From positions 930,001 to 994,000 of the forward strand of contig OX621250.1 of NCBI GenBank assembly GCA_951640165.1: a stretch of 64,000 nucleotides of DNA, in the 5' to 3' direction. Below are positions 40,101-50,543 of the stretch, piece after piece. The position numbers and the translations under genes were made by a program. This DNA comes from Pseudoips prasinana. Lineage: Eukaryota; Arthropoda; Insecta; Lepidoptera; Nolidae. Below the pieces are notes generated by a model. It saw only the letters and a list, made by a program, of their open reading frames with translations. It was not told the DNA's origin and did no database searches. Positions within the stretch are counted from its first letter, which is position 1, and the number at the start of each line of letters is the position of its first letter.

Positions 40101-40497
40101 TTAACAATCATAATAAGTCTTATTTTTACTTTCAACTATTATGAATTCGTATGTGAGTATCTTTGTTACGTTTTTATGCTTCATCATAACAGCTGTAAGA
40201 AGTCCACAGCTAGACAAAAGACTAAAGACAAGAATGGATGAATTTTAAAATGAGGCTTTACTATACCCTGAATTAGAATAGTACGTAACATTGTAGGGTA
40301 CAACTATTTATTATATAACACAAATAATACTTACATTTCCTTTCTTTATACGGTCTTAGATCAAATACAAAAGTATATTACACGAGACAACTATTTAATT
40401 TTCATATCGATTTTTGTTAAAATAAATACAAAATTTTACTTTACCAAAACTTTAGGTCTTTTAAGCTTATGGAGGTCTGATTTGGCAAATAAATGAT
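40101..40497. other. Unrecognised AT-rich sequence
   Basis: A possible K scrap (AGCTGTAAGAAGTCCACAGC) lies at about 40191. Nothing else was recognised. Confidence 0.35.
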
Positions 40498-41035
40498 TCA
40501 TTCATCAACTTTATTTATTTATTTATACTTATTGCACAAAACTGTACAAAGGCGGACTTAATGCCAAAGGCATTCTCTGCCAGTCAACCTTAGGGTGATG
40601 CAGAGATAATATGGTAGGTGCACTATAGACCATGTATAATAAAAATTACTAAAATACTTGAGAAGTACTATAAAATACAATCGTATAAATACAATAGTTA
40701 CATAACTACACACTATACTATAAATACACAAATATATAGGTATATATATATATACATATAAATATATATACATTTATAAATATATTACATATATAATAAT
40801 ATATACACAAACTGTAATATTAAGATGATTCTGCCTTAATTTTTTTGTGAATGTAGTCACGAGTTTTGATTTTAAAAGTAACCCGCGTCTTAGCCATTCT
40901 GATTTCCGGAGGTAGCGCATTCCACTTTCCAGAGAGTCATTTAAATTTAGAGCAATAAATGTTATATTTGCAATAACTAAAGCTTTCTGTAGTTTAGATA
41001 CATGTAAATAGCTGCCCTTATCTAGTTATTCGTAT
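40498..41035 (-). mobile_element. LINE 3' UTR-type repeat
   Basis: TTTATTTATTTATACTTATT, CACAAAACTGTACAAAGGCG and GACTTAATGCCAAAGGCATT are a familiar lepidopteran LINE 3' end in minus orientation. Farther in, GGAGGTAGCGCATTCCACTT may be the remnant of its coding end. An (AT)n tract lies at about 40740-40770. Confidence 0.5.
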
Positions 41036-41054
41036 TTTTACATTATTGTTTTCT

Positions 41055-41170
41055 TGTTTCCGCCTGTCCACGCCTGTTTTCCAAACGGGTAGACAGAGAC
41101 AACGGATTTCCATTTGGCACGATCTTTGACATGCTCGCCGGTTTAAGGTACTTCTGACCTGGCCTTTTTT
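41055..41170 (+). repeat. Repeat U
   Basis: CACGCCTGTTTTCCAAACGG, GACAACGGATTTCCATTTGG and CACGATCTTTGACATGC match 3565-3640. Confidence 0.55.
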
Positions 41171-41990
41171 GAGGGCGTCTTCGTATTTTTTAAAAAGAAA
41201 CTCATAATAACAAGCAAACGTATACCTGTAAATGTATTATTAACGAAGCGAAAACTTGATCTCAGGAAAACGAGCACGGTTTTATAATTTAAATATAAAA
41301 TTTGAGGTCACCCTATTCCAGGGCACGGGTTTCTTAAGTGGCGCTCTGCGCTCAGCTGTTACAGGAAGGTACGGCTCGTCGCAATAAATGTTGTTTTGAA
41401 AGAATATGAGTAATATACACCATCTAGATATTTTGACATGTTACAGCTATATTACCTTATGTGTTATGTTTAATATTTTGACATACATTTGCCTTGTGTG
41501 AGACAGTACCTATAATACCCACTGCCACTTTCAACTCCTATCTCTCGCCATTGACGAGGAGGTCATCTTTGCAATCCAAGGTCTTCATTCTCATCTTCAT
41601 TCCATAGACTTATCTTACTTCATTACACGTATAATGAAGTAGAATGAAGTAAAAACTTTATTTTATATGATATACTTTTATAAACAGATCTCAAGTCAAA
41701 ACAGTCATAAGCAGCAATAATCTTAGTTTAACGAGTTCATAACTGAGTTAACGATTCTCGTTAATTCTCTAGACGAACACTCAGACGGTCGACAGATGGA
41801 CGTAAAAGGAGAAAGATGTACTTAATACTTTAGTGCTATTATATAATAAAAGATTCCGAATTGCTGACCTAATAGCCTTACCCAAAAGATGTTAATAGAC
41901 ACTTTATGACATTCGTGAAAAACTAGAACGCTATAAAGTGCTTTGCTATGTACGCTTTTTGATTGGACTGTTGGACTGTGTAGTAAAGTA
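41171..41990. other. Unrecognised sequence
   Basis: No gene or repeat copy was recognised. Confidence 0.35.
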
Positions 41991-42184
41991 AAGAAAAGTA
42001 AAGTAAAAAAGTTTATTTCAATTCAAGTTTACATTAGGTAATTGTTTGGACCCTTCCCTTTAAGCATGCAATGCCTGTGTTGGAAGGTTCCACTCTTCTA
42101 TAGGACACAGTAAAAAACTTACATCTATTACATCTATTGAATTAAAAAAAATCTAGATATAATAAAAATAAAAAATTAGTAAAG

Positions 42185-42190
42185 TGTGAA

Positions 42191-42225
<35 letters not shown>

Positions 42226-42262
42226 ATGTGTGTTGTGTGTGTGAGTGTGTGTGGATGTTAGT
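42185..42262. repeat. (GT)n-rich microsatellite in LINE 3' UTR
   Basis: Interrupted GT repeat on the plus strand (GTGTGTGTGTGTGTATATGT and onward). Confidence 0.85.
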
Positions 42263-42306
42263 TATATATATGTGCACATGAAACAAATAATGTAGTCGTT
42301 TTAAAT

Positions 42307-42564
42307 TTAAATAATATGCTCTAACAATGCTTCATTTTCCTCATATGTCAAAGGCTTAATCCACTCAGTTAAAACTTTTTTGCAGTCATAGTATTGTTTG
42401 GGATATATACATATCTCCTTATTCACTCTATTGTAAAGTTGAGCTGAGCGTTTGGTATATTGCATACATGCAAATCTGGTTAACGTTTTAGGAATTATTG
42501 CTACGGCGGTTTTAAAGGTAGTCAGTGCAGTCAATTGAAACCTAAGGTGCTCACCACTATTCAA
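42307..42564 (-). pseudogene. C-terminal part of LINE ORF2 reverse transcriptase
   Basis: About 80 residues up to the natural stop contain FQLTALTTFKTAV, then FACMQYTKRSAQLYNRVNKE and finally LTEWIKPLTYEENEALLE. The pattern YNRxN ... IYP ... CKKxLTEWxKxLTYEExExLL aligns with the fragment at 5570-5953, so both come from related CR1/Jockey-like LINEs. No catalytic motif remains. The ATG at 42564 lies inside family sequence, close to the 5' truncation point, and is not a translation start. It is inactive. Confidence 0.65.
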
Positions 42565-42570
42565 CTATTC

Positions 42571-42744
42571 TTCTACTACTACTAGACTAGACTATTCAAA
42601 TTCATGTTCATAAATCACTCGGCACCATCAATATTACTAGCGCTAGAACAATAAAATGTTCTAGCAAATGCTGAGGCGGTGCCATTTCGGTCTTGTACGG
42701 ACAACAAGTGTTTTTGTTTTTATTAATTGTTTATTTATTGTTAT
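42571..42744. other. Unrecognised sequence
   Basis: No feature was recognised. Confidence 0.3.
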
Positions 42745-42746
42745 TG

Positions 42747-43024
42747 GAACGAAGTTCCTTATCGCGTGTTGTCAAAGGGGGCTAGACGGAAAAAAATCTT
42801 ACGAAAAGTTGTCACGACACGTTTTGCAGCTGTGCGGCGTGCGCATGTTTCTCTGTCTCTCTCTCTTTTATAGAAAGCAAGCCAGATATTTTCATTTCTA
42901 TTTCGCTTTGAACAGTGTGGTGTCGCGACGATTATTTTTGTTGAGTGTATACAGGATTTTTATACATAATAAATAATAAGAAATAACTTCGTTCCATCCG
43001 GGTGTCCCTTGACACCTCTCAAGT
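42747..43024 (-). mobile_element. Repeat N, intact copy with empty M site
   Basis: GGAACGAAGTTCCTTATCGC to GTCCCTTGACACCTCTCAAG. The TA at 42963-42964 is the unoccupied version of the M insertion site at 11129. Confidence 0.75.
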
Positions 43025-43710
43025 TTTTTTCTATTTCTATTGTCTGTGTAATATTCAGAATAAATCTTTTTCTTCTTCTTCTTCTATAAAAAATTATAAT
43101 CTTGTATTTGTTTTTAAAATGGTGAAGGGAAACCGCGTAAGGAAACTTGCATGCCTGCTAGTTCTGCGAAAATGTTCTGCATGACATGTGAAGTCTGTCA
43201 ACCCGCACTATGCCAGTGGTATATGGCTTATTCTCTTTTATTTAGACAGTAGCAGCGAAACGGCGAGAGGCTGCATTATTTGTATTAAAATCTAGTTCTA
43301 TTATAATATATTCTGTATTGCGCTTAGCCATTTGACCTCAGCAATTCAAACATTTCAAGGGAATCTAGGCGCGCAAATTGTCTATAGATGAATTACTGAA
43401 AAAATCGGTTAAATGCATGATAAGGTTGACGGAAGATCATATCAGTGTAACTTCGTTTCGAGATATATTTTATTTATTATTAAAAAAATATACAGATATG
43501 CACGTTATATTCAATCTTACTGGATCTAATGTTTATTTAGCTTACTTTATCACAGAAAATGTATAAATTAGGCCCATAAACGAGTACATAAAGTAAAAAT
43601 ACAAACCTGCTAAGCATTAATATAATAAAGGTTTATAAATGTCTACGCTCAAATTTAAATAAGTATGATTACACGAGATTACTCTTAATTCACATTGAAT
43701 TATTCCCAAA
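43025..43710. other. Unrecognised sequence
   Basis: Includes a short (CTT)n tract at 43072-43085. No repeat copy or plausible gene was recognised. Confidence 0.35.
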
Positions 43711-43890
43711 AAAAAAAATGAAATTATCGCGTCATGGCGTGGAAGCACCTGTCCCATATAAATTTTAGGAGAAATCAGATTAATGGCCATCAATTACGCG
43801 CAAATGAGGTCCGAAACTGTGCGCTACGTGTTGTAATCTGCGCGCAACGCACCAGGAAAGTGGCGTAAATCAAAGGATTAGAGGCTTTTA
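43711..43890. promoter_or_regulatory. Candidate regulatory block, non-repetitive
   Basis: A CpG-richer stretch with ATTAATGGCCATCAATTACG (paired TAAT-type homeodomain cores) and, downstream, GTAAATCAAAGGATTAGAGG with a Tcf-like ATCAAAGG next to GGATTA. It also contains GCGCAAATGAGG and CGCGCAACGC. No copy elsewhere in the window. A regulatory role is inference only. Confidence 0.3.
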
Positions 43891-43964
43891 TGTTATCAAA
43901 AAAAGCTGAAGTGTTTGTGCGGTAGTGATGGTGTAAAGACGTCGTTTTCATAGTCAATTCAGTA
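43891..43964. other. Unrecognised sequence
   Basis: No feature was recognised. Confidence 0.3.
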
Positions 43965-44215
43965 CATCATCATCATCATATCAGCCAAATTACGTCCACT
44001 ACTGGACAAAAGCATATCCAAAGAATAGGGGGATATACCATAATCACCACGCTTGGCGGACGGGTTGGCCATCGCAGCTTGATTGTAGAAAAATGCTTTT
44101 CCCGTTCTCTGGTAGATATTCCCTCGGGACGATTTTTACGTCCTCAATGGATGGGATGGGGTGATGATATTCTGCTCCATCACAACACAGCAATTTGATA
44201 TATATCAGTATGACT
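43965..44215 (-). mobile_element. Repeat K, long copy
   Basis: CATCATCATCATATCAGCCA, TTACGTCCACTACTGGACAA, ATCACCACGCTTGGCGG, TTCCCTCGGGACGATTTT and GATGGGGTGATGATATTCTG follow K in reverse order. Confidence 0.65.
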
Positions 44216-44229
44216 ATTATAAACTGCCT

Positions 44230-44450
44230 TGTTGGACAGTAGAACCTTTAACTGCAGATAGTGGCGTTACTGAGATTTAATTAAATTATGATTTAATAAC
44301 ACCCAGTAACAACCTGGAGTCTGGAACTTGGCGGTGTTACACGTCCGTACCTTGGAGAGCACGTAAAAATAATGGCCCTGAGACTGATCTCTACCCGCTC
44401 GTGTTGGATGTCGGTACAGTCACTTCAATACTAGAAAAGTACGAAAATTA
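44230..44450 (+). mobile_element. SINE S3, head decayed
   Basis: AACTGCAGATAGTGGCGTTA, then GGAACTTGGCGGTGTTACAC and CCTTGGAGAGCACGTAAAA match the body of 33573-33800. The tRNA-like boxes are largely lost. Confidence 0.55.
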
Positions 44451-44692
44451 GAACGATTTCTAAAATAAATTACGACCCTTTCAGCTCTTAGTCCCTTTGG
44501 TAGCTTAATTGACGTTGCTTCACAAGAGTTTTGTCAATACTTCTCTGCTTACCTTAATAAAAATATATTGAAGACAATTTGAATTTATTTTGAAGAATTC
44601 ATTAAAGAACCATTCAAACAAAATCGCATTCTCTAAAAAATACTACTACTAAACAAATAATATTTAATTAATAAGATTATTCTAAAAAAAAA
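44451..44692. other. Unrecognised AT-rich sequence
   Basis: No feature was recognised. Confidence 0.35.
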
Positions 44693-45277
44693 ACGGCGAA
44701 GTGCGAGTTGGACTCGCCCATGAAGGGTTCCGCAGCAGCAAGTATTTCAGTTGATTAAATGAAAGGTAAATTGCGGTTTACGATTTAGGACGCATTAAAA
44801 AAACTACTTACAGACCTCGTTCAAACCAACTTTCGTTGTTAGTTTACATGGTACATCATATATTTTTGTAGTTTTATTATTCTCTTATTTTAGAAGTTAA
44901 AGGGAGAAAGGGGGTCACTCATTTTTCCACTTTGGAAGTGTTTCTCGCGCAAACTATTCAGTTTGGAAAAAAATGATATTAGGAATCTTAACATCATTTT
45001 TGAAGACCTATCCAGAGATACCCCACATGTACGATGAAAAAAAAAATTATGAGTTTCAGTTCTATGTATGGGGAATCCCAAAAATTATTATTCTTTTTCC
45101 ATTTTTGTGTGAAACTCTTAATGCGGTTCACAGAATACATCTCCTTACCAAGTTTCAACAGTACAGCTCTTATAGTTTCGGAAAAAAGTGGCTGTGACAT
45201 ACGGACGGACAGACAGACAGACATGACGAATCTATAAGGGTTCCGTTTTTTTGCCATTTGGCTACGGAACACTAAAA
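44693..45277 (+). mobile_element. Repeat G, full length
   Basis: It runs from GGCGAAGTGCGAGTTGGACT and CATGAAGGGTTCCGCAGC to GACGGACAGACAGACAGACA, TATAAGGGTTCCGTTTTTTT and GGCTACGGAACACTAAAA. Blocks resembling GGTTCCGT and ACGGAAC near the ends are in inverted arrangement. Open frames inside show no recognisable domain. I know this repeat from Lepidoptera but not its transposon class. Confidence 0.65.
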
Positions 45278-45543
45278 AGTAGTCTGTTCTTTATAATTTC
45301 ATGATTAAATTCATTGCTAGATCCTAGACGGTTCAAGCAATTCCTCAGGATGTGCCTGGAACTCACCAGTTCAGTGCCCTTTCAATGTGAGCTACACTAC
45401 ACATTATGTTTGAAACAGCTTTGTAATCCTAGATACGAGTATGTCTGTTCATATTTTTATTGAAAATTTTGTTCATTACGAACGGATATATTTTATTCTA
45501 TTTGTTTTCTATTCACTCCACGTACATTCGTACTAGTAGGCTT
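45278..45543. other. Unrecognised sequence
   Basis: The 5' part of the open frame that continues into the LINE fragment lies here but is not family-like. Confidence 0.35.
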
Positions 45544-46058
45544 TTACGTGTGGGAGACGATATCATGTCATGTTACAAAAACATTAGGAAAATATGGGGT
45601 AAAATTAACTCATGGATAGGGAGGGAGAAACCTAGTTTGGATAATATCATATTGAAATATTTAGGGAAAACAGACAGCACAATTAATATCTGTATTAGAT
45701 TTTCCACTACATTTACACAAGAAATTTTAGACATTAAGCATGTATGTAATGATAAGTTTATGGATAGGTCTATTTGAACTTTAGCCAAGTGTCACTGAGA
45801 TTTCAAAAAGGCTATTCAAATGACATTAGTAAAATTATTGACATGCTAAGCTGCGACAAGTCTGAAGGGGTGGATAATATCAGGGTAAAAGATATAAAGT
45901 ATCTAAAATCTCAATTGAGTCCTGTAATAGTTTTGTTTATCAACTTATGTGTCGAAAAAGGGCAATACCCAGAGAGAAAAATTATGGTACGATCGCCACT
46001 TTTAAATGAGAAATTATGTATGATCGCTTTTGCAATAAATTTAATTAAGCACTATTAA
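45544..46058 (+). pseudogene. Frameshifted LINE ORF2 fragment entering the reverse-transcriptase domain
   Basis: The first frame (to the stop at 45775) gives IRKIWGKINSWIG, then a linker ending FSTTFTQEILDIKHVCN. The adjoining frame from about 45780 gives QKGYSNDISKIIDMLSCDKS, then EGVDNIRVKDIKYLKSQLSP and INLCVEKGQYPE. The second block corresponds to the start of the reverse-transcriptase domain in Jockey/CR1 LINEs (KSxGxDxIxxxxIKxxxxxIxxxLxxLxNxCxExGxxPE). The palm motifs that should follow are absent because the match ends near 45975. The frame change at about 45776 and the missing downstream half make it inactive. It could belong to the same LINE family as 5570 or 42307, but they do not overlap, so this cannot be tested here. 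Confidence 0.6.
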
Positions 46059-46152
46059 TAAACATATTCTTGATATCGATCACTAGCAAAGTTGCTGATA
46101 TATGCCGCTGGGATAGACCTACGAACAGGCGGACTGAGTTACGCTTAAATAG

Positions 46153-46370
46153 TGGCCTTTTGGTCTAGTGGTTAGTGAGCCTGACTGCTTAGCCAGAGGT
46201 AGTGAGTTCGATTCCCACCCAGCAAAAATCTTACCAGGCCAGAAATATATAAGTATGTTTATAAGTTGCTTGGTTGCCATAGTACAGGCTCTGCGTAGTT
46301 TGGGATCTGACAGCAGTGTGTTATTTGTCCCCCGATATTTATTTATTTATTTATAATAATATCAATAGAG
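46153..46370 (+). mobile_element. SINE S5
   Basis: The tRNA-like head (TGGTCTAGTGGTTAGTGAGC, GAGTTCGATTCCCACCC) is joined to the shared SINE tail (CATAGTACAGGCTCTGCGTA, GTGTTATTTGTCCCCCGATA) and a (TTTA)n end. The head keeps near-complete A and B boxes. Confidence 0.7.
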
Positions 46371-46792
46371 ACGGTCTATTTATATTATTATAAATTTATA
46401 CTATCTAGTAATCTGTCTGTTTTATAAAAACTATCTGTTTATTCAGAAATTTCAGGTTATTTACAATAGACCTAGTTATTTAATATACGCTTATAAGTTA
46501 TCTTTTGTACCACCAAATTAACCGTCCATACTAAAAAATGAGGGTAAAATGGGGATAAAATAATAGGACGGGCGGCGAGCCCTTTCATTGCCAGCGCGTT
46601 TAATTTTTCCTTTTCATATCATGTGTTATCTAAACTTTTTTAAGTGGTAATTTTCTAAAACATTTTCTCAAACAAGCGTAACATTGTTTCAAATGTTTGT
46701 TAACATACGAGTTAAAAAAGGTTCCGTGCAGTCGCAAGGATATAATAAGATATATGCACGTTTAAAAACTTATCAACCATCAAGTTATATTT
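46371..46792. other. Unrecognised AT-rich sequence
   Basis: Contains CATATCATGTGTTATCTAAA at 46615, which recurs at 47303. No gene was recognised. Confidence 0.35.
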
Positions 46793-47035
46793 AATACTTA
46801 CTTACTTATCGTATGGGCATTGGTTACTCTGATGTCAGAGTTGTTCAAGCCGCCCATTAGGTCTCTGCTTAACGACTGTAGCCTAATGGCTACAACCGGG
46901 ACCGACAGCTTAACGTGCCATAAGCACAGAGACGCTAAGAAATTAAACCACTTTGGCGGTCACCAATCTATGGAATAACCGCTAGCCTAGTTGCTTAACA
47001 TTACCGATCAGTTAAGGGCCGATAAAAGCATTTGC
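46793..47035 (+). mobile_element. Repeat P
   Basis: CTTACTTACTTATCGTATGG, CAGAGTTGTTCAAGCCGCCC, ACAACCGGGACCGACAGCTT and GCTAGCCTAGTTGCTTAAC. Other copies lie at 13512, 50825 and 53152. The class is unknown to me; no tRNA head or coding region was seen. Confidence 0.65.
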
Positions 47036-47328
47036 GCATATTTATTATACAATCAGCACATTGAATATAACTTGACGAGTGAAAAGTTTTCATATCAGAT
47101 TCGTCACTTAGATTGGAACTGCGACCACATTAGAACCATTTTCTTTTAATTTTGGCAAAAAAATAGGTTGAAAAACAAATGGAGATCACAAGTGAACATA
47201 GATAAAACAAACAATCTAAAACTTATTTACATGTATTATTTTAAAAAGAATTAATTTAATATGTAGTTAATACCTTGTAGCTTCCTGATTAAATTCATTT
47301 TGATATCATGTGTTATCTAAACTTTTCC
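47036..47328. other. Unrecognised AT-rich sequence
   Basis: No feature was recognised. Confidence 0.35.
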
Positions 47329-48031
47329 AAAGGAGAAGAAAATGACTCCATACATTCCTGGGCCCAGGTGTTAACTGAATCAAACTAGCCTTATTTGTGA
47401 GAGGATATAATAACAAGACCTCACTGAAATTTTGGTAAAATTTTGGCTATCCAGGAATCAAGTTATATGAAGTATAGTAAAAGTGAGGTTAAATTATAAC
47501 ATTGTAGTTTTTTACAAAATATTTTTGAATGGCTTCGGTTGTGTTATGGTTTTATGCATGGAGAGTGTCATGAACATGTCAAAGATCTGGCACGTTTGGA
47601 TCCCCCGCGCCCCGTGCAGTCACTACAGTCGAAGAAAACCACAAATAAACATGGAAAATACGTGCGCACTTAAACCGAAAGACAACGAACGAGTGACAGT
47701 CTAAGAGTATGTAAAGGCTGTCAGGCAGAGAAGTGATGCCCGAAGAAAAATTAAAGGAATACAATCCACTATGAATCGATTCCACGAAAAACACTTGTCA
47801 CTCGATTTTCAAACATTTTCTGAGATTTTACCGATTTATTATTAATCGATTGCGAGCAATTCATCATTATTTTATCGATTATTTCGTTTCATAACTGAAT
47901 TTAAGTTTTCTTCCTTCCTAGATAGAAACATGATACCATATTTTGTGATTTCCTTTGGAAAAATATAACGGTTTTTTTAATTCCCATTTCAACTAGTTAA
48001 CTGCTGGGCCCAGAAGTTTCCTTCTCCTTTA
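47329..48031. mobile_element. Candidate DNA-transposon relic bounded by inverted repeats
   Basis: AAAGGAGAAGAAAATGAC and CTGGGCCCAGGTGTTAACTG on the left face AACTAGTTAACTGCTGGGCC and TTTCCTTCTCCTTTA on the right, in inverted order. The interior (47520-47780) includes short coding-like pieces, one with two Cys pairs in the form RVCKGCQ, interrupted by stops. No transposase family could be assigned. Confidence 0.3.
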
Positions 48032-48617
48032 TTTATTTATGCAAAAAAACCAGTTTCAATAAATAGTTATGCACCACGGACTTAAATTGCTGCTAATGCA
48101 ACTGACTATATTAACATGTTTTCAGAGTATATGAATAAGAAGACGTCATCAAATAAAATTTGATTTCTGCCATTTTATATACAAACGAAACAAGCTTTCG
48201 AAAGGTAAGGTTCAAGAAATGCCCAAGTTTGGTTTGAACTTTCACATTTTCTTGTCCATATAAGCAATTTTCACTAATCCTCCGTCGCTTCAGTAGACAT
48301 TGTCTGTTAAGCAAACTAAACATATTAACGTGAGCCATATGAACGTGAGCCCATCACACCTGATCGCACGCGGACTGACAGGCAACTGTTTGCCATGTGA
48401 CGCGTAACTATCGGTATGCCTGTCTGGGCAGCGAACGACTTTAGTTAACTACAGAGCAATTAGGAAGTTAACTATGGGAGTATTACTGTCAAGAGAAATC
48501 ATGATAGTTCTCTTTGAGGTTTCCAAGAATAAAATACATACAATAGGAGCGAAGTAGAGTGTTCAAGAGCAGATAAAGACAATGCTTTTTACTTGGAAAA
48601 AAAAGGGATTTGAATGT
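48032..48617. other. Unrecognised sequence with a GC-richer patch
   Basis: From about 48345 to 48445 CG dinucleotides are frequent (GATCGCACGCGGACTGAC, TGTGACGCGTAACTATCGG). No repeat copy or gene was recognised. Confidence 0.35.
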
Positions 48618-48780
48618 TTTTGAAGTTATACTTCTTTTGGCGCGATGGAGAAAAATGATGAGAGTGAATTTTTACGATGCGCGCGCATCGTAAAAATAAC
48701 AGCATGACGTTAGTTCTAGGTGGTATGAAAATTGATAACTATGTTCAAGTTGTATATTAAGAAGTATAACTTCTAACGCG
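48618..48780. mobile_element. Probable MITE with a perfect central palindrome
   Basis: The ends carry GAAGTTATACTTCTTTTGG and AAGAAGTATAACTTCTAACG in inverted arrangement. The centre (48668-48697) is a spacer-less 30-bp palindrome, ATTTTTACGATGCGC and its complement. Confidence 0.55.
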
Positions 48781-48861
48781 TGTACATAAGTACACACAAG
48801 TTTTTTTTTATTAATTTTGCGGATTCCCATTAAATTATATGAAAGAATGGAAATTTTCGGA

Positions 48862-49190
48862 CCCATTGGCGTGGTTGGTAAATGCTTGCTTTTCATGCCG
48901 GAGGTCGTGGGTTCGATTCTCACTCAAGACAGATATTTGTGTGCATGAACATCTCAGTTTGTCCTGAGGCTGGGTGTAATTATCTATATAATAATAATAA
49001 TATCTAGGGACTATGTCTCACAGGTCTTCCTAGCCCCAAATGGGTACCAGGCGACGATATATAAGTATATATTTCCAAAAAAAAGTAGTATATATAGTAT
49101 ATCAGTTATCTGTGTGTAGTAAAAGCTCTGCTTAGTTTTGGATCAGATGGCCGTGTATAAATAATGTCAGGATATTACTATTTGAAAAAA
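48862..49190 (+). mobile_element. SINE S2 with an inverted S1 tail inserted
   Basis: The S2 head (GGCGTGGTTGGTAAATGCTT) and body are interrupted at TATCTATATA by 48991-49056. That insert reads ATAATAATATCTAGGGACTA to GTACCAGGCGACGAT, the 3' end of S1 in reverse. S2 then continues ATATAAGTATATATTTCC. Confidence 0.75.
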
Positions 49191-49404
49191 AAAAAAGTAA
49201 AAAACTGCCATGTCATCAAAATTGTATGAATAAAATTATAATGTTGTCATTTTAAAACCGGAGTTTTGGATGAGTGAACTTGTGTTAATGGATTCATTTG
49301 CGTACAAATTGTACAAATACCAAACCATTATCGCAAAATTATATTCAGTCGTTTCTTTTATAGGATATTTGCTTATACTCTTTTTATAAATCACTGGCCT
49401 ATTA
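49191..49404. other. Unrecognised AT-rich sequence
   Basis: No feature was recognised. Confidence 0.35.
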
Positions 49405-49530
49405 GGTCTGTGGCCAGTGATTCTGAGTGGTAAACTAGAGGTCTAGGGTTCGATTCCCACCCAGGACAAATCTTTGTGTGATGAGCAAAATAATTGGTTT
49501 GAATCTGGCTATATTTGATCAGTAACCACT
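49405..49530 (+). mobile_element. SINE S5-like head fragment
   Basis: GTGGCCAGTGATTCTGAGTG and TAGGGTTCGATTCCCACCCA are followed by TTTGTGTGATGAGCAAAATA; the tail is missing. Confidence 0.55.
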
Positions 49531-49859
49531 AGTTCTTGTATTTCACTTACAACAGGCCAGTCAATAAATCCAGAATCACGAGCATCAGGATCTCATAGCT
49601 CACTAGTCTACCGTCCTTTATATGAATAGTGCTCTGTTAAGAAGCGGGTTAACTTAAGTGTATATGACGAGCGAAAACTTATCTTAATATTGACCTCGCT
49701 CTATCTTAATTAACTCAGATATTACGTGCATCAGAACGTTCTCTCCCTTATAAATGAGATCGCTCTGTTTTAATTAACTTTGGTATTATAAGCAGCACTC
49801 AATAATCTGCTGCGCATATAAATTGTTGTAGTAACTAGTTCTTTTATTTCTAGACCAGC
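49531..49859. other. Unrecognised sequence, possible 5' extension of RA
   Basis: Blocks such as TAATTAACTCAGATATTACG recur loosely at 50345 and 50498 (ATCAGATATTACGA, ACCAGATATTGCGA) near the second RA copy. An RA-linked 5' region is therefore possible. Confidence 0.3.
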
Positions 49860-50292
49860 GGGAGGATCAAATCCGGCACCGAGTACGTAGTGGATGAAAC
49901 TGCTGAGTTTCTTTCGCTGGGTCTTCTTAGTTGGAGCGCATTGGATCCTGTGGTAGCATTAAAGCGCGACCGTTGTTTTAAACACAAGGTCTGTTATAAT
50001 AATAATACTGAATTCATACCTTAATATAGACAGAACCATTCAGACAATATGTAGTAAAATATAAAATTCAATAATTAAACCTTAACATAATCTTCTTGAC
50101 AATAACTTAATACAAGCTAGCTAAATATCACTACCATTATAAAATAAATTGTATAAATGTTTTAACATTCCGTGTATATCTATAATATCTGTAATAAGTA
50201 CATGAAATAATAACTGTATTACTACAAACATGTTCTGACTATTTACAAGCGCTTTTTAAAGTCTACGTGAATAAAAACCTTTTTAATTTTTT
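49860..50292 (+). mobile_element. Repeat RA, near full length
   Basis: GAAACTGCTGAGTTTCTTTC, GTAGCATTAAAGCGCGACCG, TTCTTGACAATAACTTAATA and the 3' end GTCTACGTGAATAAAAACC. It is in opposite orientation to 34128 and 55441, and more diverged from them than they are from each other. Confidence 0.7.
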
Positions 50293-50543
50293 ATAAATAC
50301 CGTGAAGTCAGGTTCCGTTTATTGAATTTGGAGCTTACTTACATACATCATGAATCAGATATTACGATTATCAACACGTCGAGTTTCACCACAGTAGTGT
50401 CCTTCAAGAAGATCGATACGCTAGACAACGGGACAACTAAATCTGATATAAATTAAACAACAATCGTTTATCGGATTCAGCACTTACTGACTTCTACCAT
50501 GAACCAGATATTGCGAGCCTCAGGATATCACGCCTCGCCACTG
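50293..50543. other. Unrecognised sequence
   Basis: No gene was seen; see the note on possible RA 5' sequence at 49531. Confidence 0.3.

Larger units (their letters stand above)
41991..42570 (-). mobile_element. 5'-truncated LINE with CA-rich 3' UTR
   Basis: On the minus strand: the coding end (42307-42564), then a CA-repeat 3' UTR (42185-42262, GT on plus), then AATAAACTTTTTTACTTTAC with a (CTTTA)n tail ending near 41991. It has the same plan as 5066-5990. Confidence 0.65.

Noticed and set aside
40558..40773. Tyr/Ile-rich 71-codon minus frame resembling a membrane peptide
   Set aside because: Most of it translates a TATATACATATAAATA-type simple repeat in a LINE 3' region.
46153..46225. Possible true tRNA gene
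   Set aside because: Boxes are good, but the sequence continues into the shared SINE tail and (TTTA)n, and the acceptor arms do not pair convincingly. It is a SINE S5 head.
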